20,650 bases of DNA from Gammaproteobacteria bacterium (GCA_030830425.1 JAURND010000093.1:1-20650), one strand, 5' to 3'. Positions 1-10,218 are shown, counted from the stretch's first letter. Notes: a model not told the origin generated them from the sequence alone. Translations and numbers: made by a program.

Positions 1-61
1 ATACTGCTCGTATCAAAAAAGCAGACACATCAAGATTCTCACTTTCAAGTACGAGCAGTAT
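1..61 (+). repeat. R1 palindromic repeat, copy 1
   Basis: This 61-bp unit is bounded by 12-bp perfect inverted repeats (ATACTGCTCGTA at 1-12, its complement at 50-61). A second copy at 10717-10777 matches at 57 of 61 positions, and a diverged inverted copy lies at 10949-11012. It sits immediately downstream of atpC. The unit may extend left of the window, so its outer limit is uncertain. Confidence 0.8.
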
Positions 62-88
62 ATACTCGCTCTCCCTGAAAGTGAGTAT
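38..88. repeat. Large inverted repeat downstream of atpC
   Basis: CTCACTTTCA at 38-47 is the exact complement of TGAAAGTGAG at 76-85. Between them lies the perfect 10-bp palindrome AGTATATACT at 57-66, and a further pair ATACTC/GAGTAT occurs at 63-68 and 83-88. On the minus strand this structure begins 2 nt after the atpC stop, so it could form the 3' end of the atp transcript. No U-tract follows the stem directly, so it is not a classical intrinsic terminator. Confidence 0.5.
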
Positions 89-89
89 A

Positions 90-518
90 TTAATGACGCG
101 CTGCTTTTTTACGTAGTTCTTGAATAGCCCTAAGCTGTGCGGTAGCTTCTGCCAATTCATGCATGGCTTGACCATAGGCAAACTCTGTCGATTTTTTAGC
201 TAATTGTTTTTCAGCTTGTTCTTTCGCTTGCAATGCAGCTGCTTCATTGAGATGAGCGGCTCGCAATAGCGTGTCTGCTAGAATAGTGGCTATTTCAGGC
301 TGCACTTCTAATATGCCACCAGAGATATAAAAAACTTCTTCTTCGCCACCTTGTTTAACGGTGCGAATAAAACCAGGTTTTAAAGTGGTTAATAAAGGTG
401 TATGTCCCGGAAAAATGCCAAGCTCTCCTAATTTTCCGGTAGCAATGATTTTTTCAACGCGACCAGAAAATATAGCTTCTTCTAAGCTAACGATATCTAG
501 ATGAAATGTCATGGTCAT
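90..518 (-). CDS. atpC: F1Fo ATP synthase epsilon subunit
   Basis: AtpC is the epsilon subunit of the F1 central stalk. It contacts gamma and the c-ring on the cytoplasmic side and can inhibit ATP hydrolysis. The protein has 142 residues, against about 139 in E. coli. The N-terminal beta-sandwich carries the recognisable stretches [14 protein letters not shown] (about residues 31-44) and [11 protein letters not shown] (about 64-74). The C-terminal part is the expected alpha-helical hairpin, rich in Ala, Gln and Lys. The start at 518 aligns with the E. coli N-terminus. A ribosome-binding site AAGGAA lies inside the end of atpD, and only 3 nt separate the two genes, so translation is probably coupled. 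It is the last gene of the operon. Confidence 0.97.
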   Translation of the reverse strand: MTMTFHLDIVSLEEAIFSGRVEKIIATGKLGELGIFPGHTPLLTTLKPGFIRTVKQGGEEEVFYISGGILEVQPEIATILADTLLRAAHLNEAAALQAKEQAEKQLAKKSTEFAYGQAMHELAEATAQLRAIQELRKKAARH

Positions 519-521
519 CGT

Positions 522-1919
<1,398 letters not shown>

Positions 1920-1961
1920 CTATTTTTTGAGTGGTTTTAGGGATTCAAGTGTTTTATGGCG

Positions 1962-2825
1962 CTATACCGCTTCTGCGCCAGCTGTAATTTCTGCAATTTC
2001 ACGGGTAATCAATGCCTGGCGGGCTTTGTTATAAATGAGTTGCAATTCGCTGATTAAGTCGCCTGCATTTTCGCTAGCATTTTTCATGGCAACCATTCGG
2101 GCAGCTTGTTCGCAAGCAATATTTTCAACGACGGATTGATAGACTTGCGTTTCAATATAACGCATGAGCAATGCAGTTAATAACTCGCGTGCATCTGGCT
2201 CATAAATATAATCCCAATGCCCCATTTTTTTGCTGACGGTCGATATTTCTAGGGGTAACAATTGATTGACCATCGGTTGTTGCAGCATGGAATTCACAAA
2301 ATGATTATGAGCGATATAAACCGCATCGAGTCGGTTTTCATCATAAGCATCCAGCATGACTTTTACAATACCAATGAGATCTTCAATCTTAGGCGCATCA
2401 CCCAAATGATTGGCGGTCGCAATGATGTTTCCGCCTAAGCGTTTGAAAAAGCTTTCTGCTTTTTTTCCAATCAAGCATAAATCAATCTCTACGCCTTTTT
2501 CATGCCATTGGCGCATTTGCATCACGGTTTGTTTAAATAAATTAGCATTTAAACTCGCACACAAACCACGGTCTGTGGAAATAACCACGAATCCAACACG
2601 TTTAATTTGGTCTCGCTTTATTAAATAAGCATGGCGATATTCACTAGTGCTAGCCGCTAAATGGCCAATGACTTGACGTATTTTTTCAGCGTAAGGGCGA
2701 GAAGTGCGCATGCGTATCTGTACTTTACGCATCTTACTAGCCGCGACCATTTCCATCGCTTTAGTGATTTTTTGTGTGTTTTTAACACTCGCAATTTTTG
2801 CGCGAATTTCTTTTCCGCCGGACAT
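1962..2825 (-). CDS. atpG: F1Fo ATP synthase gamma subunit
   Basis: AtpG is the rotating central shaft of F1, coupling c-ring rotation to catalysis in beta. Its 287 residues equal the E. coli length. The N-terminal helix ([27 protein letters not shown], about residues 5-31) and the C-terminal helix (about 245-285, ending [10 protein letters not shown]) form the characteristic coiled coil. The [14 protein letters not shown] region near 80-95 is also typical. The ATG at 2825 has GAGG about 12 nt upstream; the stop is TAG. Unusually, it is separated from atpA by two transport genes and several repeats covering 2826-5969; normally atpG follows atpA directly. Confidence 0.98.
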   Translation of the reverse strand: MSGGKEIRAKIASVKNTQKITKAMEMVAASKMRKVQIRMRTSRPYAEKIRQVIGHLAASTSEYRHAYLIKRDQIKRVGFVVISTDRGLCASLNANLFKQTVMQMRQWHEKGVEIDLCLIGKKAESFFKRLGGNIIATANHLGDAPKIEDLIGIVKVMLDAYDENRLDAVYIAHNHFVNSMLQQPMVNQLLPLEISTVSKKMGHWDYIYEPDARELLTALLMRYIETQVYQSVVENIACEQAARMVAMKNASENAGDLISELQLIYNKARQALITREIAEITAGAEAV

Positions 2826-2884
2826 AGGATAATAACCTCAAAATATAAGGAATTGCTGGGATTTGATCATATCAATTGTTCTTT

Positions 2885-3090
2885 AGCAATTTCCGCTAAA
2901 ACGTGGAATTTGCTGCCTGGTTTTAATGCGCCGCTTGAACAAGTCTGCGCTCGCAGTTAACAGGGAGAACTGTCATTTCTCCCTGAAGAATCCCCCGAAC
3001 GACTGTCAGTAATGGGAATATTGACTACGAACAACTTTCACAAGAAAGACTTTGCTTTAGGCTCTATTAAAGAATACCGGAAATTGCTGC
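2885..3090 (-). mobile_element. M1 miniature inverted-repeat element, copy A
   Basis: This complete copy of about 206 bp has inverted ends AGCAATTTCCGC (2885-2896) and CCGGAAATTGCTGC (3077-3090). It is flanked by near-identical 9-bp direct repeats at 2876-2884 and 3091-3099 (8 of 9 match), read as a target-site duplication. A central stem has perfect 9-bp arms at 2961-2969 and 2977-2985. The strand is defined relative to the copies at 15880 and 18245. No transposase is encoded. The element overlaps the last codons of the symporter gene. Confidence 0.8.
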
Positions 3091-4383
3091 TTTTTCTTTA
3101 ATAAGCGCTATGGATTTACTTAATTCTTTTCTGGGAATAATTAATGCGGTTGCTGTGCAGTTACCAATGATATTCACCATGGTCACAAATGGATCAATGA
3201 GTGGGTCTATCAGGGCGAGCAAGGAGATACCCGGCAAAACAGGTAACCCAAGTGGGTCTAGCATAACAACAAACATACTCACAACTGCTATACTAGGCGC
3301 ACCAGATCCAGCAACACTCATAATGAGTCCTGTCGCATAGATAATCAAATAATCAAACCAATGTAACTGGTTGTGATATAACATGGCAATAAAAACAACC
3401 AGTAACGTGTATTTCAACATACTGCCAATTTGATAGAAATTTACGCCAATAGGGACAAGTAATCCAATAATTTTTCTATCAAGACACAATTCTTTCTCTA
3501 GGCTTTGCAATGTCGTTGGTAGAGCGGCAAAACTACTGGCTGTACCCAATGCAATCAGCAAAGGTGTTTTGAGTGCCGCTAAAACCTGAAAAAATGAGCA
3601 TTGCATCCGCTTAGCTAACATAAATAAGTTAATGGTAGCAAACAGGAATCCTATGACTAGGAACAATACAATTAATCCACCCAATGGCGCAAGCACCTCA
3701 AAACCAATCGTACTCATTAAGCCGCCAAACACAAAACACAGCCCAAATGGCAAAACATACATTAACCAATCAACTAGCTTCAACAAGGCAGTATACACCC
3801 CATCTAATGCAGAAAGCGTGATCATAGATTTTTTGGATTTAGTTTTACCCAAAGCAATGCCTAACACAATGCAAAAAATAATGACGGGTAAAGTACTGCC
3901 TTGACTCAAAGCTTTAAAAATATTAGTGGCGATAGCGCTACTGATAAATGACCAGATGTCTTCGTTATTCAACGAAGTATCCATGACTATCCCTAAACTG
4001 TGTTGAGCTTCCGCTAATTTTTCGCCCAATATAATTTGGTCTTGAGCGCTCAATGAAAAATGCTCAATCAACGTGCTTCCTAAAATACTAAAGCCTGTGG
4101 CCAGTATGAGACCGATAATAAACACCAGGCCAAGCCGACGAAGGGAGCCTGTGATATGTGAATGCAATAAATTTCCTACACTCACAATAACAGCGATCAC
4201 AATAGTGGGAAAAATACACATTTGCAATAATTGCAAATAAATGGCACCTAACTCTCTGAATAGCACATGGAAAGGATTTTTAGTGAGCCCTACCGCAATA
4301 CCAATACTGATACCCAATAAGATGGCCCAAGGATTTAATAGCCAGCGTTTGGGGCCCGTTAACATCAGTGATGATTTGTGCAA
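3067..4383 (-). CDS. Dicarboxylate/amino acid:cation symporter (DAACS/SDF family), divergent binding site
   Basis: This inner-membrane secondary transporter of 438 residues fits the usual GltP/DctA family length and is strongly hydrophobic throughout. Hairpin 1 is recognisable as TASSFAALPTT (281-291). Hairpin 2 is VAGSGAPSI (357-365). The last core helix is DPLIDPFVTMVNIIGN (393-408). Compared with the family pattern NMDGT in helix 7, it has NFYQIG at 315-320. In helix 8, the position of the substrate-binding arginine is Val400 and a sodium-site aspartate is replaced by Asn408. The ligand is therefore probably not glutamate or aspartate. The TTG start at 4383 has AGAGAG just upstream; ATG at 4365 is an alternative. 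The last six residues (AISGIL) and the stop lie inside repeat element M1-A. It lies between the binding-protein gene and atpG, in the atp operon orientation. Confidence 0.88.
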   Translation of the reverse strand: MHKSSLMLTGPKRWLLNPWAILLGISIGIAVGLTKNPFHVLFRELGAIYLQLLQMCIFPTIVIAVIVSVGNLLHSHITGSLRRLGLVFIIGLILATGFSILGSTLIEHFSLSAQDQIILGEKLAEAQHSLGIVMDTSLNNEDIWSFISSAIATNIFKALSQGSTLPVIIFCIVLGIALGKTKSKKSMITLSALDGVYTALLKLVDWLMYVLPFGLCFVFGGLMSTIGFEVLAPLGGLIVLFLVIGFLFATINLFMLAKRMQCSFFQVLAALKTPLLIALGTASSFAALPTTLQSLEKELCLDRKIIGLLVPIGVNFYQIGSMLKYTLLVVFIAMLYHNQLHWFDYLIIYATGLIMSVAGSGAPSIAVVSMFVVMLDPLGLPVLPGISLLALIDPLIDPFVTMVNIIGNCTATALIIPRKELSKSIALIKEKAAISGIL

Positions 4384-4400
4384 AGATTTCTCTCTAATTT

Positions 4401-4608
4401 CAGCAATTCCCGCTCAACATGCAAAATTTGCTTTCTTATTTTAACGCGTCGCTGTAAGCAGTCCGCGCCAACGGTTAAGGGGGAACAACCACTATCTCTC
4501 CATTAACAATCCCCATGAATCTGTCAGCCATAACACTATTTACGACGAACAATGTTCATAAGAAACCCTTTTTTTAGCCACTTTTAAAGAGATGGCGGGA
4601 ATTTCGAG
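4401..4608 (-). mobile_element. M1 miniature inverted-repeat element, copy B
   Basis: The ends are CAGCAATTCCCGC at 4401-4413 and GGCGGGAATTTCGAG at 4594-4608. The pair is slightly degenerate on the right. TCTAATT occurs on both sides, at 4393-4399 and 4609-4615, and is read as a target-site duplication containing the stop codon of the upstream gene. The interior aligns with copies A, C and E. It fills the gap between the binding-protein and symporter genes. Confidence 0.8.
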
Positions 4609-4609
4609 T

Positions 4610-5530
4610 CTAATTGAAGTATTTCGCCATTAAATTCGCTTGAGTACCATTTCTTGTTGAAATTTCCAAGTATTGATTTAACCACGCTAGAAAATTTGGA
4701 TTATTCCAAGCAGTAGCGATGGTTAATGGTAGCGATTTTTCTTTCAACACCATGATTTGACCATATAAATTACCTTGCGGATGCTCATGAAGCCAAATTT
4801 TCAGGTGTGGTTGATCCATAAAAAAAGCAAACAATTTTCCAGAAATAACATCGCTTAGCCCTTGATGAAGATCGGTATAAGGAACAGCAGTTGCGTGCAA
4901 ATAATTTTCTTTGAGTAAACTGTAGTAAGCGCTATCTTGCAGAAAACCAATATGATACTTAGGATTGTTAATTTGCTGAATATCGATATGCGCTTGCGCA
5001 AAATCGGCTTGATTCAAAAACAGCACTAAATTTGGCAAGGCATAGGGTTTAGAGAAAGCGATAAATTTAGCTCTGGGTAAAGTAGGCGTAATGCTGGTTG
5101 CAATATCCACTTCATCCATATCGATCAATTTGATTAAATCATTAAAGCTTTTTGCTGAAAAGTTGAAATTGATTTTTACGCCTAAATGATTGGCGATATC
5201 TTTAGCCATATCAATGTCATACCCCGTTGTTTCTCCTGATGGTTTGCGCTCAAGAAATGGAGAAGTCTCATTGGTGAGCACTGCCACGCGCAATACCCCA
5301 CGCTTTAAAATTTTTTCTATATCTGGCGGAATGATAGGGCGATTCGTGTTTGGCGAAGCCGTAGATGGGGTGTTTTCTTGGGTTAATAGCGAGGCAGATG
5401 TCAGTTGTTGTTCATGATCAGCCCGAGCGACGCCAATTAATCCTGTGAACAAAAACATAAAAACCAATACGAGTTTCACCATTAAGAAATTGGTATTGGG
5501 CGCCTTCTGCAATAATTTTTTATTCAACAT
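4610..5530 (-). CDS. Periplasmic amino-acid-binding protein (SBP_bac_3 type)
   Basis: A solute-binding protein of 306 residues resembling the periplasmic receptors of polar amino-acid ABC importers. A hydrophobic N-terminal segment (about residues 16-36) ending in VARADHE looks like a cleavable signal peptide or membrane anchor. A short Ser/Thr/Pro/Asn-rich linker follows. The receptor fold starts at about residue 76 (RGVLRVAVLTNE). It contains the family segment SITPTLPRAKFIAFSKPY (about 146-163), whose Arg153 normally holds the ligand carboxylate, and Asp239 in FAFFMDQPH is placed like the residue that binds the amino group. An amino-acid ligand is therefore likely. The start at 5530 is preferred over TTG 5533 because AAGGA lies 8 nt upstream. 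No ABC permease or ATPase gene is nearby; the next gene is a DAACS symporter, so the two may work together. Confidence 0.85.
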   Translation of the reverse strand: MLNKKLLQKAPNTNFLMVKLVLVFMFLFTGLIGVARADHEQQLTSASLLTQENTPSTASPNTNRPIIPPDIEKILKRGVLRVAVLTNETSPFLERKPSGETTGYDIDMAKDIANHLGVKINFNFSAKSFNDLIKLIDMDEVDIATSITPTLPRAKFIAFSKPYALPNLVLFLNQADFAQAHIDIQQINNPKYHIGFLQDSAYYSLLKENYLHATAVPYTDLHQGLSDVISGKLFAFFMDQPHLKIWLHEHPQGNLYGQIMVLKEKSLPLTIATAWNNPNFLAWLNQYLEISTRNGTQANLMAKYFN

Positions 5531-5611
5531 CAAAATATCCTTACCAGGCTAGCAATTCCGACTAACCTTTAGAACGGCCAAAATAAATGTTTTTTTCGCA
5601 AAAGTTGTTCT

Positions 5612-5650
5612 TAGAAACGCAAAGCCTCCCCGTAAAAGCCAGGATCCATT
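5612..5650 (+). repeat. R4 module, copy a
   Basis: The sequence GAAACGCAAAGCCTCCCC leads into an AGGATCC end. It matches the pattern AAACGCGAAGCGTCCCGGCG followed by CCGGGATCC seen at 5841-5876, 9245-9275 and, inverted, at 11036-11070. It lies inside M1 copy J. Confidence 0.55.
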
Positions 5651-5704
5651 TCAGCCTTCCTTCGCACTGCGAGCAATTTCTCCGACAAGGGAGTAAGAGA
5701 AAAA

Positions 5705-5906
5705 GTAACTATTCACCACCATACAAAGACTGGCATAAACGGTCAGATTTTAGTCAAGTCTGGTGTAAAAAATGGCCGAAAAAGCGCAGCATATAGGTAT
5801 ATGTGAGCATTTTAAGGGAATTTTTTCTGCCAAAATTGGCAAAACGCGAAGCGTCCCGGCGAAGGCCGGGATCCACTGCTTCTACCTAATTATGCTGAAT
5901 GGTTAC
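5705..5906 (+). mobile_element. M2 miniature inverted-repeat element, copy 1
   Basis: The ends GTAACTATTC (5705-5714) and GAATGGTTAC (5897-5906) are inverted repeats at 9 of 10 positions. The first 91 bp (5705-5795) are identical to 15671-15761 of copy 2. A second shared block is at 5810-5844, with two mismatches to 15799-15833. Flanks GAGAAAAA (5697-5704) and GAAAAAAA (5907-5914) match at 7 of 8, a possible target-site duplication, though low in complexity. It is inserted inside M1 copy J and encodes no protein. Confidence 0.78.
5841..5876 (+). repeat. R4 module, copy b
   Basis: AAAACGCGAAGCGTCCCGGC is followed by GAAGGCCGGGATCC. CCCGGC (5855-5860) and GCCGGG (5865-5870) form a short GC-rich hairpin. 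The module lies inside M2 copy 1 and is absent from M2 copy 2, so it behaves as an exchangeable block. Confidence 0.6.
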
Positions 5907-5969
5907 GAAAAAAACAAACGATGCACCAAAACCAGCAAGCAAGTTCGGCGTTTTGAACTGTGATTGCTG

Positions 5970-7511
5970 TTACCAGGTCTGCGTCTTTTTAAATTCTTCT
6001 AAAATTTGCTTAAACTGGTCAGCGATTTCGTCGGTGTAAACAGGGTTTTCATTCAGTTTCTGCGAAAAGTCAGCTTTGTTCTCTCGCAAAAAATCATGCA
6101 AAGCATGTTCAAAATCTTTGATTTTTTGGAGCTCTACATCATCCAGATAGCCTTCATTGACGCTATATAAGCTAATGCCCATTTCAACAACATTCAGGGG
6201 TTGATATTGCGCTTGTTTTAAAATTTCCGTGACGCGCTGGCCTCTTTCAAGCTGTTTGCGTGTTGTTTCATCTAAATCAGACGCAAATTGAGAAAATGCC
6301 GCTAATTCACGATATTGCGCTAAAGCAATACGAATACCGCCGGCTAGCTTACGAATCAATTTGGTTTGAGCCGCACCGCCCACTCGAGACACAGATAGCC
6401 CTGGATTAATGGCTGGACGCATGCCTGAATTAAATAAGCCAGTTTCGAGAAAAATTTGCCCATCGGTGATAGAAATGACATTGGTGGGCACAAAAGCAGA
6501 AACGTCGCCTGCTTGCGTTTCAATGATGGGTAAAGCCGTTAAAGAACCTGTTTTTCCGCTTACTTTTCCTTGAGTATGTCTTTCTACGTATTCTTCATTG
6601 ACACGAGCAGCCCGCTCTAATAATCGGGAATGCAAATAAAAGATATCGCCTGGGTAAGCCTCTCGCCCTGGTGGGCGACGCAATAATAATGAGATCTGCC
6701 GATACGCCCAAGCTTGTTTAGTTAGATCATCATAAATAATGAGCGCGTCTTCACCCTTGTCGCGAAAATATTCGCCCATGGCACATCCGGCATAAGGCGC
6801 AATAAACTGCAATGCAGCTGGATCAGCGGCAGTGGCAGCAACGACGATGGTATGCTTGAGGGCATCGTGCTCTTCTAGTTTACGAATCACAGCCGCAACC
6901 GAAGAGGCTTTTTGGCCAATCGCCACATAGACGCATTTTACACCAGTGCCTTTTTGATTGATGATGGTATCAATCGCGATTGCTGTTTTACCGGTTTGAC
7001 GATCACCAATAATTAATTCGCGCTGCCCTCGGCCAATGGGCACCATGGAGTCAATCGATTTTAATCCTGTTTGGATGGGCTGATTAACGGATTGGCGCGT
7101 AATGACGCCAGGCGCTACTTTTTCAATGGGCGCTGTTTCTGTGGTGTGGATGGGGTCTTTTGCGTCAATAGCTTGCCCTAATGCATTGACAACTCGTCCC
7201 AACAAACCTTCTCCAACAGGAACTTCTAAGATTCGGCCAGTGCAATGCACTTTTTGACCTTCTTCTAAATGATTACAGGGGCCTAATACAACAGCACCGA
7301 CAGAATCTTTTTCTAAATTAAGCGCTAGCCCGTAGACATTTCCAGGAAACTCAATCATTTCACCCAACATTACATCGGATAGCCCGTAGATGCGAACAAT
7401 GCCATCCTTCAGGCTGACAATGGTTCCTTCCGTCTTTACTTCTGGATGAATATTAAAATCAACAATACGTTGTTTAATCAGATGACTAATTTCAGCAGAT
7501 GATAGTTCCAT
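5970..7511 (-). CDS. atpA: F1Fo ATP synthase alpha subunit
   Basis: AtpA is the non-catalytic nucleotide-binding subunit of the F1 hexamer, and it supplies the arginine finger to the beta active sites. Its 513 residues equal the E. coli length. The P-loop GDRQTGKT is at 169-176. The [17 protein letters not shown] signature spans about 366-382, with Arg376 in the catalytic arginine-finger position. The C-terminus EEFKKTQTW matches the family ending. The ATG at 7511 is preceded by an AGGATA ribosome-binding site. The stop codon directly abuts the end of repeat element M1-J. The next synthase gene, atpG, is displaced by more than 3 kb. Confidence 0.99.
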   Translation of the reverse strand: MELSSAEISHLIKQRIVDFNIHPEVKTEGTIVSLKDGIVRIYGLSDVMLGEMIEFPGNVYGLALNLEKDSVGAVVLGPCNHLEEGQKVHCTGRILEVPVGEGLLGRVVNALGQAIDAKDPIHTTETAPIEKVAPGVITRQSVNQPIQTGLKSIDSMVPIGRGQRELIIGDRQTGKTAIAIDTIINQKGTGVKCVYVAIGQKASSVAAVIRKLEEHDALKHTIVVAATAADPAALQFIAPYAGCAMGEYFRDKGEDALIIYDDLTKQAWAYRQISLLLRRPPGREAYPGDIFYLHSRLLERAARVNEEYVERHTQGKVSGKTGSLTALPIIETQAGDVSAFVPTNVISITDGQIFLETGLFNSGMRPAINPGLSVSRVGGAAQTKLIRKLAGGIRIALAQYRELAAFSQFASDLDETTRKQLERGQRVTEILKQAQYQPLNVVEMGISLYSVNEGYLDDVELQKIKDFEHALHDFLRENKADFSQKLNENPVYTDEIADQFKQILEEFKKTQTW

Positions 7512-7570
7512 GTTGGTATCCTGTATGTGCTTGTTTTTGAGTGATCACTCGGCGCTATTCATGATTGAAT

Positions 7571-7775
7571 CAGCAAATCCGGCCAAAACGCAGAATTTGC
7601 TTCGTTGTTTTAACGTGTCGCTTGGCATAAATCCAGACTTAAGGCAACGAGGGAGAAGCGCCATCTCTCTCATTGCAATCACCCATACGGTTGCCAGTAA
7701 TAGGGTTGTTTTACGAATACTTTTTACAAGACCTCCTCTTATTTTAGACGATCCAGAGGGGGGCGGGAGTTGCTG
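7571..7775 (-). mobile_element. M1 miniature inverted-repeat element, copy C
   Basis: The ends CAGCAAATCCGGCC (7571-7584) and GGCGGGAGTTGCTG (7762-7775) bound about 205 bp. The right end directly touches the atpH stop codon at 7776. A central stem has 12-nt arms at 7645-7656 and 7664-7675 (one mismatch and one wobble). Flanking direct repeats are degenerate (5 of 8), so this copy is probably older. It accounts for most of the 264-bp atpH-atpA gap. Confidence 0.75.
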
Positions 7776-8339
7776 TTATTGCGTTAATGCTATTTTTAGT
7801 TTCTTAAATCTGCCACGAACAGAATTATCAATCACGTGGTCTCCGGAATAAATAACAAAACCGCCTAGCAAGTGAGGATCAATCTCTGTTTCTAGAATAA
7901 CGGGCTGCCCAAATCGCTTGCTCAATGTCGCTTGCAATTGACTCAAATGCGCATCTGTCAATGGAACGACGGATTTAATCTGAACCTGCCGCGTCGCCTG
8001 TATAGCCGCGCGCAATTGCTCAAACAATAGATAAATCTCTGGCAATAGAGAGAGCCTACCATTGCAGGTTAATAGTTGAATAAAATTTTTACAAGCGGGG
8101 TCTAACGCGTCTTTTGCTAGCGCTAACACAAGGTCACCTAGCGCTTCTCGAGTATATTGCGGGTTAGCAAATAGTTGAATCATTTGACCGTCTTGAATAT
8201 AAGCCGCCACAGTGCGTAACATGCGCGACCATTGATCTAATGCTTGATGCTCCATCGCATAATCAAATGCAGCTCGCGCATAGGGGCGTGAAAAACGGGC
8301 AGACTGCTCGCGATTCATGGTTTGATTTTTTTCTGCCAT
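7776..8339 (-). CDS. atpH: F1Fo ATP synthase delta subunit
   Basis: AtpH is the delta subunit, which ties the peripheral stalk (b) to the top of F1. From the ATG at 8339 it has 187 residues, slightly longer than the E. coli protein (177). RPYARAAFDYAMEHQ near the N-terminus and the C-terminal HLLGGFVIYSGDHVIDNSVRGRFKKL block are diagnostic. An upstream TTG at 8357 and an ATG at 8318 are alternative starts; none has a convincing ribosome-binding site, so the start is uncertain. It follows atpF by a few tens of bases. Confidence 0.94.
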   Translation of the reverse strand: MAEKNQTMNREQSARFSRPYARAAFDYAMEHQALDQWSRMLRTVAAYIQDGQMIQLFANPQYTREALGDLVLALAKDALDPACKNFIQLLTCNGRLSLLPEIYLLFEQLRAAIQATRQVQIKSVVPLTDAHLSQLQATLSKRFGQPVILETEIDPHLLGGFVIYSGDHVIDNSVRGRFKKLKIALTQ

Positions 8340-8367
8340 AGTTTTTATTAGCGGCAATTAGTGCTAT

Positions 8368-8828
8368 TTATAGTTCTTCAACTAATTTATTGAGCAATTG
8401 ATGCTGATCTAAATTTTGTTGCACAATTTTCTCAGCCATACTGAGCGCTAACTCAGCGATTTGATTTTTTAGCACTCGTTGTGTTTCATGAAATTGCTGT
8501 TCAATCTGTATCTGAGCTTGAGCAATTAAGTGTTCAGCCTGCTGCTTGGCTTGTTGCTTGCCTTCTTCACATAAATGCTCAGCACGACTATGCGCTTGGT
8601 GGATGATATTGGCAGCCGTCGCTTTGCTTTCTTGCAAGATATCTATCGCTTTTTGCTGCGCCAAAATCAATTCTCGCTCACCCCGTTGACTTGCAGCTAA
8701 ACCATCTGCAATTTTTTTCTCGCGATCGCTCATTGCTTTAATGAGGGGAGGCCAAACATATTTCATGGTGAATAAAATAAACACCACGAAAGTGAGCATT
8801 TGACCAATGAGAGTTGCATTGAGATCCA

Positions 8829-8829
<1 letters not shown>
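8368..8829 (-). CDS. atpF: F1Fo ATP synthase b subunit
   Basis: AtpF forms the peripheral stalk dimer that anchors F1 to the membrane sector. The 153 residues are close to the usual 156. A single N-terminal membrane helix (about residues 5-26) is followed by a long charged, Ala/Gln-rich coiled coil to the C-terminus, including a typical SDREKKIADGLAAS start at about 34-47. The ATG at 8829 overlaps the atpE stop by one base (TAATG). It has AGGTGA just upstream, so its translation is probably coupled to atpE. Confidence 0.97.
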
Positions 8830-9152
<323 letters not shown>

Positions 9153-9182
9153 TTAATTAAAAAAATGATACTGAAAAATTCA

Positions 9183-9356
9183 CAGCAATTTCCGCCGCCC
9201 TTTAAAGCGCTTAAAATCAAGGGTTGCTGATAAAATTTTTTCGTGGAAACGCGAAGCGTCTCGGCGAAAGCGGTGATTTATTTCACCCCCCTCATTCAGG
9301 CTACGAAAACCCTCTCCCAAAAGAGAAGAATGAGGCAAGCGGCACATTAAAACAAA
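9183..9356 (+). mobile_element. M1 element remnant, copy G
   Basis: The left end CAGCAATTTCCGCCGCCC (9183-9200) is a clear M1 end in plus orientation, antisense to the atp operon. An R4 module follows at 9245-9275. CAAGCGGCACATTAAAACAA (9336-9355) resembles the block near the right end of other copies, but the terminal repeat itself is missing. An inverted pair CCTCATTC/GAATGAGG occurs at 9290-9297 and 9328-9335. It fills the atpB-atpE gap. Confidence 0.55.
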
Positions 9357-9364
9357 CCCTATTT

Positions 9365-10153
<789 letters not shown>

Positions 10154-10188
10154 TCATTAGTATCAGGTTTTTTTAGTCACTCACACTC

Positions 10189-10218
10189 AAAACGCGGAAT
10201 TTGCTTCCTTGTTTTTTA
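10189..10218 (-). repeat. M1 right-end fragment F
   Basis: The stretch AAAACGCGGAATTTGCTTCC and the following TTGTTTTTTAA match, inverted, the segment just inside the right end of M1 copies (compare 18380-18405). The terminal repeat is absent. It begins exactly at the atpI stop codon, which may itself come from the element. Confidence 0.5.

Larger units (their letters stand above)
5549..5969 (+). mobile_element. M1 element, copy J, carrying a nested M2 element
   Basis: The left end CTAGCAATTCCG (from 5549) and the right end GTGATTGCTG (to 5969) have the M1 pattern, in plus orientation, against the atp operon. TTACCAGG occurs at 5541-5548 and 5970-5977, an 8-bp target-site duplication that includes the atpA stop codon. 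An M2 element interrupts it at 5705-5906; without M2 the copy would be about 210 bp, the size of the other complete copies. It accounts for all of the 440-bp gap between atpA and the binding-protein gene. I see no gene in it. Confidence 0.75.

Noticed and set aside
2661-2960. Plus-strand open frame over the atpG start
   Set aside because: Antisense to atpG and running into M1-A; no family resemblance.
5587-5963. Two overlapping plus-strand open frames in the atpA-binding-protein gap
   Set aside because: They lie entirely within nested M1 and M2 elements; the same core between glyQ and glyS does not carry an equivalent gene, and there are no ribosome-binding sites.
7510-7851. Plus-strand open frame of 113 codons
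   Set aside because: It is antisense to the atpH end and to repeat element M1-C; its peptide has no recognisable family and its frame is created by the repeat.
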